Assembly: GCF_003939025.1 (NCBI RefSeq)
Contig: NZ_RQIH01000026.1
Span: forward strand, 19,531-83,530
Length of the DNA stretch: 64,000 nucleotides
Reading direction: 5' to 3'
Origin: Rhizobium sophoriradicis
GTDB lineage: Bacteria > Pseudomonadota > Alphaproteobacteria > Rhizobiales > Rhizobiaceae
Below the pieces are notes generated by a model. That model had not been told where the DNA came from. It searched no databases and saw nothing but the letters and a program-made list of their open reading frames with translations. The translations under genes and the position numbers were made by a program. Every line of letters begins with the position of its first letter. Within the stretch, counting starts at the first letter, position 1. Shown here piece by piece: positions 53,477-60,211 of this stretch.

Positions 53477-54160
53477 TTACTGGATGACGACGACCTTGGA
53501 CGTGCCCTTGCCGGGACGAACGCGGCTGTAGAGGTCGATGACGTCCTGGTTCATCAGGCGAATGCAGCCCGAGGAAGCGGCGGTGCCGATCGAAGCCCAT
53601 TCCGGCGTGCCGTGCAGGCGGAAGAGCGTGTCCTTGCCGTCCTCGTTGAAGAGATACATGGCGCGTGCGCCGAGCGGATTGCTGAGACCCGGGCCCATGC
53701 CGTCTTCGACATATTTGGCGACGTCGGGGCGGCGAACGGCCATTTCCTTCGGCGGGTGCCAGGTCGGCCATTCCTGCTTCCAGGCGACGTAGGCGGTGCC
53801 CGCCCATGCAAAGCCCTGCTTGCCGACGCCGATGCCGTAGCGCATCGCCTTGCCGTTGGGCAGGATGTAATAGAGGAAGCGCTCGCGCGTGTTGACGATG
53901 ATCGTGCCGGGACGCTCGGTGGTCTGGTAGCTGACGACCTGGCGGCGGAACTGCGGCTTGACCCTGTCGATCGGGATCGCCGGCAGGGAGTATCCGGCAT
54001 CCTTCGTCACGCCATAGGCGTCATTGAAGATTTGAGCAGTCTGTACCGTCGGGCCTGCGCCCTTGTCGTCGACGGATGCGCTGTCTGATGTCGTGGAGCA
54101 GCCGGCCAGTGCGAGCGTCGTCAGCAGGCCAAATACAGGGAATGCATTGCGAATGCGCAT
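53477..54160 (-). CDS. L,D-transpeptidase lipoprotein (YkuD/ErfK family)
   Basis: A 227-residue envelope protein. A lipoprotein signal ends in LAGC (residues 18-21), so Cys21 would be lipidated. The YkuD catalytic domain (about 85-226) has FLYYILPNGKAMRYGIGVG and the active-site segment RLHGTPEWASIGTAASSGCI, with His183 and the nucleophile Cys199. Such enzymes form 3-3 peptidoglycan cross-links or attach outer-membrane proteins to the wall. Rhizobia encode many paralogues, so the specific role is open. It stands alone between two terminators or promoters. Confidence 0.93.
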   Translation of the reverse strand: MRIRNAFPVFGLLTTLALAGCSTTSDSASVDDKGAGPTVQTAQIFNDAYGVTKDAGYSLPAIPIDRVKPQFRRQVVSYQTTERPGTIIVNTRERFLYYILPNGKAMRYGIGVGKQGFAWAGTAYVAWKQEWPTWHPPKEMAVRRPDVAKYVEDGMGPGLSNPLGARAMYLFNEDGKDTLFRLHGTPEWASIGTAASSGCIRLMNQDVIDLYSRVRPGKGTSKVVVIQ

Positions 54161-54339
54161 AGATGACTCTTGAAGTTTTCGGGCAAGGAGAACGGTCTTT
54201 CGACCATCGTTGATTATGGTTTATTTTCGATTAACTTGCGCTTTGCAAGGCTGCTGCTGGGCGGCAAATCCGTCTGCCGCGCAAATTAAAAGCGCATGGT
54301 TTTTTTGCAACAACACGCCAGCCCCTGGGATGGTTATCC

Positions 54340-54834
54340 ATGACGATTTTGAGCGTTTACAATAACAATCCGTTAATCGATGGCCGGCAATCGGACAGGG
54401 CCATGATGGTGCGGCGGGGAACGCAGATATTGCTGCATGAAATGCGCCACGCCGTGCTGCCCGAACTGCCGCTCGCCAGCGGCCGCCGTGCCGATCTGAT
54501 TACCATTTCGGAAAAGGGCGAGGTCTGGATCATCGAAATCAAGACCTCGATCGAGGATTTCAGGGTGGACCGCAAATGGCCGGAATACAGGCTGCATTGC
54601 GACCGGCTGTTCTTCGCGACTCACGAAGGCGTGCCGCTCGACATCTTCCCGGAGGAGTGCGGGCTTTTCCTCTCGGACGGCTACGGCGCCCATATGCTTC
54701 GCGACGCGCCGGAACACCGTATGGCGCCGGCCACACGCAAATCCGTCACGCTCAATTTCTCGCGTGCCGCCGCCCAAAGGCTGATGATGGCCGAATGGGC
54801 GAACGGAAAACCGTTCACGGTGGACGACGTCTAA
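54340..54834 (+). CDS. mmcB: MmcB-family DNA repair protein
   Basis: A 164-residue protein with a PD-(D/E)xK nuclease-like core. The signature region is GRRADLITISEKGEVWIIEIKTSIEDFRVDRKW... with Asp, Glu and Lys in the expected D...ExK spacing, followed by YRLHCDRLFFATHEGVP. It resembles Caulobacter MmcB, a LexA-regulated protein linked to mitomycin resistance. The ATG at 54340 gives the family start, NNNPLIDGRQSDRAMMVRRG. The 179 bases upstream are A+T-rich and should hold its promoter; a LexA box was not identified. Confidence 0.85.
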   Translation: MTILSVYNNNPLIDGRQSDRAMMVRRGTQILLHEMRHAVLPELPLASGRRADLITISEKGEVWIIEIKTSIEDFRVDRKWPEYRLHCDRLFFATHEGVPLDIFPEECGLFLSDGYGAHMLRDAPEHRMAPATRKSVTLNFSRAAAQRLMMAEWANGKPFTVDDV

Positions 54835-54883
54835 CGGCGTAGGAATCCGCCCTCCTGCAAACGATCCGACATGCGAGAGAGTT

Positions 54884-54926
54884 CTAAAGCGCAAGGCGCG
54901 AACTGGAAGGATCGCGGCGCGCCTTA
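54884..54926 (+). repeat. Dispersed palindromic repeat, copy 2, overlapping a coding 3' end
   Basis: The sequence CTAAAGCGC...GCGAA.CTG.AA.GATCGCG.CG matches the second half of copy 1 (53378-53412) with only a few changes, and ends in GCGCGCCTTA, completing an AAAGCGC/GCGC-TTA palindrome. The last 14 or so codons and the stop codon of the minus-strand enolase-family gene lie inside it. Confidence 0.6.
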
Positions 54927-56032
54927 TTGGAAACGGCAGCATATGCGCGCGAAACACGCGTCAGGCGTTCTGAATTGGGCCAAAACCCATGGCCAGGCTG
55001 ATCCGATGCCGTGATGCGCCCCGGTCCGCTAAGGACGATTTCCGGCTCCGAGAGATCCGTCTGATAAAGCCGATCGCTTGGGAAGATGTCGCAGGGATAT
55101 TTGACGTTGGAGAGCGTCGACAGCGCGAGCGCCGGTCCTTGTCCGACAGCGGATTCAAGCATGCCGCCGATCCAGCAGGGAATATCGTGGGCAGCGCAGA
55201 GGTCATGAATGGCGATTGCATTGGTCAAGCCGCCGACCCGGCCGGGCTTGATGTTGATCCAGCCGCAGGCGCCGATATCAATCGCCTTTCGGGCCCGGTC
55301 GAGCGTTGTGATGCTCTCGTCCAGGCAGATCGGCGTCTTCAGTTCGGCTTGGAGACGCGCGTGGTCTATGAGGTCGTCATAGGCAAGCGGCTGCTCGATC
55401 ATCGCGAGGCCGAATCGGTCGAGTTCGCGAAACATGGCGATATCATCAAGCGTGAACGCGCTGTTGCAATCGACATGCAGAACCGCATCGGGGAAGGCTT
55501 CGCGCACGCGGGCGACCATTTCGAGCCCCCATCCACGACGGAATTTCAGTTTCGTCCTCTGGAAACCGTCCTCCTGCGTCTTGCCGACCGCTGCGACGAG
55601 TTCGTCGAGATCATCCAGCACCGATATATCGGCGCCGACGATTGCGTCCGGTCCCTTTCCGCCGATCATCTTCCAGAGCGGCTCGCCGGCGAGCTTCGCG
55701 GCAAGATCCCACCAGGCGGTATCGAGGCCGGCCTTCGCGAAATGATTGCCCTTCAGCGGCGCCAGTTCCTCCTGCAGAATTTCAGCACTGTCGATGCGCT
55801 TGCCGATCAGTGCCGGCGCCATGACGTCGCGTAGCAGCGCAAAAGCTCCGGAAGCCCATTCCGGCGAAAACTGCGGCAGGCGATAAGGTGCGGTCTCACC
55901 CCAGCCGTCTTGGCCCTCTCCCCTCAACCGAACCAGGATCGAGTCGATGGTGGTCTCCTCGCCAAAGGCCGTCCGCCATGGCGCCTTGAGCGGCATCGCA
56001 ACGTGGAAAAGCTCAATTTCATCAATCAGCAT
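54884..56032 (-). CDS. Enolase-superfamily enzyme, N-succinylamino acid racemase / o-succinylbenzoate synthase type
   Basis: A 382-residue muconate-lactonising subgroup enzyme. The catalytic lysines are Lys161 and Lys163 in TKLKFRRG and Lys262 in NIKPGRVGGL; the metal ligands are Asp188 (HVDCNS), Glu213 (IEQPL) and Asp238 (CLDES). DDLIDHARLQ and the KPGRVGG motif match the NSAR/OSBS family. Rhizobia make ubiquinone, not menaquinone, and no other men gene is here, so racemisation of N-acylamino acids is more likely than OSBS (inference). The RpiR regulator and an amino-acid binding protein next door fit amino-acid catabolism. The C-terminal tail (ARRDPSSSRLAL) derives from a repeat. Confidence 0.87.
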   Translation of the reverse strand: MLIDEIELFHVAMPLKAPWRTAFGEETTIDSILVRLRGEGQDGWGETAPYRLPQFSPEWASGAFALLRDVMAPALIGKRIDSAEILQEELAPLKGNHFAKAGLDTAWWDLAAKLAGEPLWKMIGGKGPDAIVGADISVLDDLDELVAAVGKTQEDGFQRTKLKFRRGWGLEMVARVREAFPDAVLHVDCNSAFTLDDIAMFRELDRFGLAMIEQPLAYDDLIDHARLQAELKTPICLDESITTLDRARKAIDIGACGWINIKPGRVGGLTNAIAIHDLCAAHDIPCWIGGMLESAVGQGPALALSTLSNVKYPCDIFPSDRLYQTDLSEPEIVLSGPGRITASDQPGHGFWPNSERLTRVSRAYAAVSNKARRDPSSSRLAL

Positions 56033-56071
56033 CGCATTTCCTTCTGCTCCGGCCCCAATGCCGGAGCGACA

Positions 56072-56944
56072 TCAATTGCTGGGGTCGATCTCTTCCATCA
56101 GCGCAAAGAGATCTTCGATGCGGCTCAGCCTCTCGCGCCCTCCTTCGCCGGCCGCGGCAACGACTTCGGTGCAGAGGTAGTTGGCAAGACTGATCACCGC
56201 GACATAGGAATCGAACAGCGACATGCCCCGCACCTGGCAGGGAAAGGTCCAGGTCGCAAACTTCGGGGTGGTGACCGCTACGCGATCGGTGAAAAAGGCG
56301 ATGGGCACGCCGAGATCGCGAACGATCTTCATCGCGCGCCCCAGCGCCGGCGTTCGGCGTCGCAGGCCGACGGCAATCATTAGATCGTCAGGCGTAGCGC
56401 CGGCCAGCTCCTCCATCAACGTCTGCCCGGCAGCCGGGAGAAGCGTGACGTCGGAGCGGACCTGGATCAGTTGCCGGCGGAGGTAGGCGGCGAAAAAGTA
56501 GCTGTTGCGAAAGCCGAGAACCCAGACTCGCCGAGCCGTGAGGCAACGGCGAACGACCTCGCCGAGATCGTCAGGACTCACCGCCTCGAAGGTCTGACGC
56601 AGATTGGCGATATCGCGCTCGAGATGCTGTTGCAGACGGGTGCTGTCGGGCGCGGGTCCGAGCAGGCCGGTATTGAGATAAACCGGCTCTCCGGCTTCCT
56701 GCGCCTCCCGGACCTCGCGCTGCATCTCGCGATAATCCTGATAGCCGAGGCGTTTGACGAAACGGGTAACGGCCGCTTTCGAGACGCCGCCGCGCTCGGA
56801 GAGCTCCGTCGCTGAATAAACCAGGAGGTCGCCGGGAAATTCCAGGATCAGATCGGCGAGCGCGCGCTCGCTGCCCGGAAGATCGTCGTACTGGCTCTGG
56901 ATGCGTTTTTCGAGCATGCGCGGCTTGCGCGTCGCTTCTGTCAT
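56072..56944 (-). CDS. RpiR-family transcriptional regulator (MurR/RpiR type)
   Basis: A 290-residue regulator with an N-terminal RpiR HTH domain (LPGSERALADLILEFP, YSATELSERGGVSKAAVTRF, KRLGYQDYREMQREV) and a C-terminal SIS sugar-isomerase-like domain (RRVWVLGFRNSYFFAAYL, DDLMIAVGLRRRTPA, VPIAFFTDR). The effector is probably a phosphosugar or related metabolite, though some rhizobial members sit by amino-acid genes, as here. The ATG at 56944 gives MTEATRKPRM; longer frames are not conserved. It is 39 bases upstream of the racemase-like gene and divergent from the binding-protein gene, so it likely controls both. Confidence 0.9.
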   Translation of the reverse strand: MTEATRKPRMLEKRIQSQYDDLPGSERALADLILEFPGDLLVYSATELSERGGVSKAAVTRFVKRLGYQDYREMQREVREAQEAGEPVYLNTGLLGPAPDSTRLQQHLERDIANLRQTFEAVSPDDLGEVVRRCLTARRVWVLGFRNSYFFAAYLRRQLIQVRSDVTLLPAAGQTLMEELAGATPDDLMIAVGLRRRTPALGRAMKIVRDLGVPIAFFTDRVAVTTPKFATWTFPCQVRGMSLFDSYVAVISLANYLCTEVVAAAGEGGRERLSRIEDLFALMEEIDPSN

Positions 56945-57257
56945 GAAGGCCTCATTTCGTGGTCGGATTAAAACACTAGTATCGATCTGTTGACAATCTG
57001 AAATTTGTGTATCGTAATTGCCAGCAGGGAACGACGCCGAAAAATATGGGCGCGCCAAAGGGGAACTGGGATGAATGGCAGAGCCGCGGCACTGCACATG
57101 CCGTCGCACGCTTTCGTATAAGCCCATGACCGTCCAGTCGCGCAAGGAAGATTCGTCTTGCCTGCCTTGGTCGCTCGTTGCCGCACCGCAGACGTGCCCT
57201 GCACGTCGAATTTGCACGCCTGCCACTGACGAACGCCAAACTGGAAAGGAACAATCA
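56945..57257. promoter_or_regulatory. Divergent control region between the RpiR regulator and the binding-protein gene
   Basis: A 313-base gene-free region. The part nearest the regulator (56960-57020) is A+T-rich and has a TTGACA hexamer at 56990-56995 on the plus strand, with a weak CGTAAT 17 bases later. The rest (57050-57250) is ordinary GC-rich sequence, with an open frame joined to the binding-protein gene but no protein similarity. AAAGGA at 57245-57250 is the ribosome binding site of the gene at 57258. Confidence 0.5.
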
Positions 57258-58058
57258 ATGCATAAGAGGCACTTCATCGCTATCCTTGCCGCCGCCGTGG
57301 GAAGCGCCGCCCTCAGCCTGGCCCTCCCTGTTTCAGCAGCCCGTGCCGACACGTTGTCGGACATTACGTCCAGCAAGACGGTCCGCATAGCGGTCCCGCA
57401 GGATTTCCCGCCGTTCGGTTCTGTCGGCACCGACATGAAGCCTCAGGGCTATGATATCGACATGGCGACGCTCATCGCTGAGAAACTCGGGGCGAAGCTC
57501 GAGATGGTGCCGGTAACATCCGCAAACCGCGTACCATATCTGCAGACGAAAAAGGTCGATCTGGTAATCTCGAGCCTTGGCAAGAACCCGGAACGCGCAG
57601 CGGTGATCGACTTCTCCGATGCTTACGCGCCCTATTTCAACGGCGTCTTCGCTCCAGACGACGTGGCGATCAAATCGCTTGACGATCTGTCCGGAAAGGT
57701 CGTCGGCGTGACCCGCGGTTCGATCGAGGATTTGGAGCTCACGAAGGTTGCGCCTGCCGATGCGACCATCAAGCGCTACGAGGACAATATCGGCACGATC
57801 TCGGCCTTCCTGTCGGGTCAGGTCGTAGCAGTGGTGACCGGCAATGTCGTGGCCGCCGCAATTCTTGACAAGAATCCGCCCCGTAAACCCGAACTGAAGT
57901 TCCTGATCAAGAACTCGCCCTGCTATGTCGGCATGAACAAGAACGAGCCGGAACTGATGGCCAAGGTTAACGAGATCATCGCCGCCTCCAAGAAGGACGG
58001 CACGTTGGACGACATCTCGATGAAGTGGCTTCACCAGCCGCTCGACAAGAGCCTGTGA
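57258..58058 (+). CDS. Amino-acid ABC transporter substrate-binding protein
   Basis: A 266-residue periplasmic binding protein of the polar amino acid family (SBP_bac_3). The signal peptide is clear (FIAILAAAVGSAALSLALPVSAARA, cleavage near residue 31). The mature domain has VRIAVPQDFPPFGSVG, GYDIDMATLIAEKLG, KKVDLVISSLGKNPERA and VVGVTRGSIEDL. The ATG at 57258 follows AAAGGA. No intact permease or ATPase gene follows: after a 22-base hairpin (58071-58092) only a permease fragment remains before actR. It may be an orphan, or borrow another transporter's membrane part. Confidence 0.92.
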   Translation: MHKRHFIAILAAAVGSAALSLALPVSAARADTLSDITSSKTVRIAVPQDFPPFGSVGTDMKPQGYDIDMATLIAEKLGAKLEMVPVTSANRVPYLQTKKVDLVISSLGKNPERAAVIDFSDAYAPYFNGVFAPDDVAIKSLDDLSGKVVGVTRGSIEDLELTKVAPADATIKRYEDNIGTISAFLSGQVVAVVTGNVVAAAILDKNPPRKPELKFLIKNSPCYVGMNKNEPELMAKVNEIIAASKKDGTLDDISMKWLHQPLDKSL

Positions 58059-58070
58059 CCGTAAAAAGCT

Positions 58071-58092
58071 GGGCCGGTCGTGCGACTGGCCC
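58071..58092 (+). other. Stem-loop after the binding-protein gene
   Basis: GGGCCGGTCG and CGACTGGCCC form a 10-bp stem with one G-T pair around a 2-base loop, 12 bases after the stop. No T-run follows. Hairpins of this kind after ABC binding-protein genes commonly stabilise the upstream mRNA and lower expression of the following permease genes; here those genes are gone. Confidence 0.65.
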
Positions 58093-58143
58093 GGGAGCCT
58101 GGCGAGGCCCGGCTGAAGCCGTAACGGCCGATGTGGAGCTCAT

Positions 58144-58230
58144 CAGCTCTTCTTCATTTATTTCGGCCTGCCGCAGCTTGGCTTGCGCCTGAGTGAGATT
58201 GAGGCCGCCAATCTGACGGCGGCGTGTTTG
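58144..58230 (+). pseudogene. Remnant of an amino-acid ABC transporter permease (HisM/GlnP type)
   Basis: Twenty-nine codons in one frame read QLFFIYFGLPQLGLRLSE and then IEAANLTAACL, which matches the conserved segment of HisM/GlnP permeases around the second membrane helix (usual form PLLVQLFFIYFGLPQLG). The frame has a stop codon shortly upstream (58114-58116) and no start. The similarity ends where the actR gene ends on the other strand. It is what is left of the transporter operon that began with the binding-protein gene at 57258. Confidence 0.75.
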
Positions 58231-58809
58231 CTATTTCGGCGCGCGTTTGGCGAGGATGCGCTGCAGCGTGCGCCGGTGCATGTTGAGCCGGCGCGCCGTT
58301 TCCGAAACATTGCGCTCGCACATTTCATAGACCCGCTGGATGTGTTCCCAACGCACCCGGTCGGCTGACATCGGGTTTTCGGGAAGCTCCGCCTTTTCGC
58401 CCGGCCGCTGCGTCAGCGCCGAGAACACGTCGTCGGCATCGGCGGGCTTTGCGAGATAGTCGACGGCCCCGAGTTTTACCGCCGTCACTGCCGTGGCAAT
58501 ATTGCCGTAGCCGGTCAGTACGATGATCCTGGTGTCGTCGCGCCGCTGGCGGATCGCTTCGATGACGTCGAGCCCGTTGCCGTCGCCGAGCCGAAGGTCG
58601 ACCACCGCATATTTCGGCGGTCGCCCTTTCGATTTTGCAACGCCTTCGGCGACTGATTCGGCGGTCTCCACCTGGAAGCCGCGTGTCTCCATCGCCCTGG
58701 CCAGCCGGCGCAGGAACGGCCCGTCGTCGTCAACGATCAGCAGGCTAGCGTCGGGACCGATATGGTCTTCATCTGAGGCGGCGAGATTTTCATGAGTTTG
58801 TTCTGTCAT
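58231..58809 (-). CDS. actR: Response regulator ActR (RegA/PrrA family)
   Basis: A 192-residue regulator. The receiver domain has IVDDDGPFLRRLARAM, the phospho-acceptor Asp71 in AVVDLRLGDGNGLD, and LAKPADADDV. A proline-containing linker leads to a Fis-type HTH, ERNVSETARRLNMHRRTLQRI, which is nearly invariant in RegA/PrrA/ActR proteins. With ActS it controls responses to redox state and acid, including carbon and nitrogen fixation and respiratory genes in relatives. It is 67 bases downstream of actS on the same strand. Confidence 0.95.
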   Translation of the reverse strand: MTEQTHENLAASDEDHIGPDASLLIVDDDGPFLRRLARAMETRGFQVETAESVAEGVAKSKGRPPKYAVVDLRLGDGNGLDVIEAIRQRRDDTRIIVLTGYGNIATAVTAVKLGAVDYLAKPADADDVFSALTQRPGEKAELPENPMSADRVRWEHIQRVYEMCERNVSETARRLNMHRRTLQRILAKRAPK

Positions 58810-58876
58810 CGTCTTCGGTCCCGGCGGTTCCGCGCCCGAGCTCGGTCAACCGCAAATCCTGTTTATGCCCATAATT

Positions 58877-60187
58877 TCATTTTGTCGAATTTGCATCTAT
58901 CAGCATCCGCGGCCATTCGATGCGGATGCGCGCGCCGGCACTTTCCGGGTCGCGGTTCTCGAAAATCAGCGATGCGCCGGAGCGTTCCAGCAGCGTCTTG
59001 GCGATGAACAGTCCGAGCCCGAGCCCGCCGGCCGTATCCTCCTTCTGCCGCTTGGTCACATAGGGCTCGCCGATCCGCGTCAGAATATCGGGCGCATAAC
59101 CGTTGCCGTCGTCCTCGATGACGATCCGCACCTTGTCGTGATCATGCTCGACCGTCACGGTCACCTTCTCCCGGGCATAGTCGACGGCATTTTCGATCAG
59201 GTTGCCGAGCCCGTACATAATACCAGCATTGCGGTCGGTCACCGGTTCGTCCTTGCGCGGGCTTTTTTCGATCAGCTCCAATCGGATACCGAATTCCCGG
59301 TGCGGCGCAACGATCTCCTCGATCATCGAAGACAGCGGCAGGCGGCGCATATGCGCCTCGTCTTCCGAGGAAAGCGTCGTCAGTCGCCGCAGGATGTCAC
59401 GGCAGCGTTCGCTCTGGCTGCGCAGCAGCATCACGTCCTCGCGGAAGCGGTCGTCGTCCTTGAGTTCCCGCTCCATTTCCTTGGCGACGACGCTGATCGT
59501 TGCAAGCGGCGTTCCGAGCTCGTGGGCGGCCGCCGCCGCCAGTCCGTCAAGCTGCGAAAGGTGTTTTTCCCGCTGTAGCACCAGTTCGGTCGCAGCCAGC
59601 GCATCGGCAAGCTGACCGGCCTCCATCGAAACCCGGTAGGCATAGAAAGCGGCAAACGCCATTGTCGAGGCGATCGAGCACCAGACGCCGAACTGCATGA
59701 CATTGTGGACGTTGATCTCCGCCCCGTCGAACCAGGGCAGCGGAAAGGGGGAAAAGGCAAGCACGGTGATGCAGACCATCGCAACGCCGATCAGCGCGGT
59801 GCTGTAACGGATCGGCTGCGAGGCAAAGGAGATAATAACAGGCACGCAGACGAGCGCTGCGAAAGGATTGGCAAGGCCGCCGGTGATGAAAAGCAGTGCG
59901 CAGAGCTGCAGAAGATCGAAGCCGAGCAGTGCAAATGCAGCCGGTGGTCCCAGCCGGTGTGTCGGAGGGTAGCGGATCGTCAGGTAGAAATTCACCCCGG
60001 CAAGGGCGGCGATCAGCGAGGAGCTGGCGATCAGCGGCAAGGGAAATTTCAGCCAAAAGGCAACGACGAAAACCGTCAGCGCCTGCCCACCGACCGCAAG
60101 CCAGCGCAGCCGCACCAGCGTCTGCAGGCGCAGCCTGCGGCTGCTGTGCCGATCCTCCAGCGTGGGGCTTTCCGTCTTGTCAATCAT
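58877..60187 (-). CDS. actS: Redox sensor histidine kinase ActS (RegB/PrrB family)
   Basis: A 436-residue kinase with six predicted membrane segments in the first 190 residues. The quinone-sensing heptapeptide GGLANPF is at residues 103-109. The phospho-acceptor is His222 in AAAAHELGTPLATI. A cysteine equivalent to redox-active Cys265 of Rhodobacter RegB is present (Cys262 in SERCRDILRRL). The ATPase domain has NLIENAVDYA, DDGNGYAP and GGLGLGLFIAKTL. The ATG at 60187 is preceded by AAGGAG; a TTG six codons earlier is less likely. It lies 24 bases downstream of hrpB. Confidence 0.95.
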   Translation of the reverse strand: MIDKTESPTLEDRHSSRRLRLQTLVRLRWLAVGGQALTVFVVAFWLKFPLPLIASSSLIAALAGVNFYLTIRYPPTHRLGPPAAFALLGFDLLQLCALLFITGGLANPFAALVCVPVIISFASQPIRYSTALIGVAMVCITVLAFSPFPLPWFDGAEINVHNVMQFGVWCSIASTMAFAAFYAYRVSMEAGQLADALAATELVLQREKHLSQLDGLAAAAAHELGTPLATISVVAKEMERELKDDDRFREDVMLLRSQSERCRDILRRLTTLSSEDEAHMRRLPLSSMIEEIVAPHREFGIRLELIEKSPRKDEPVTDRNAGIMYGLGNLIENAVDYAREKVTVTVEHDHDKVRIVIEDDGNGYAPDILTRIGEPYVTKRQKEDTAGGLGLGLFIAKTLLERSGASLIFENRDPESAGARIRIEWPRMLIDANSTK

Positions 60188-60211
60188 GCCGAGGGGCTCC
60201 TTCAATGGGCC

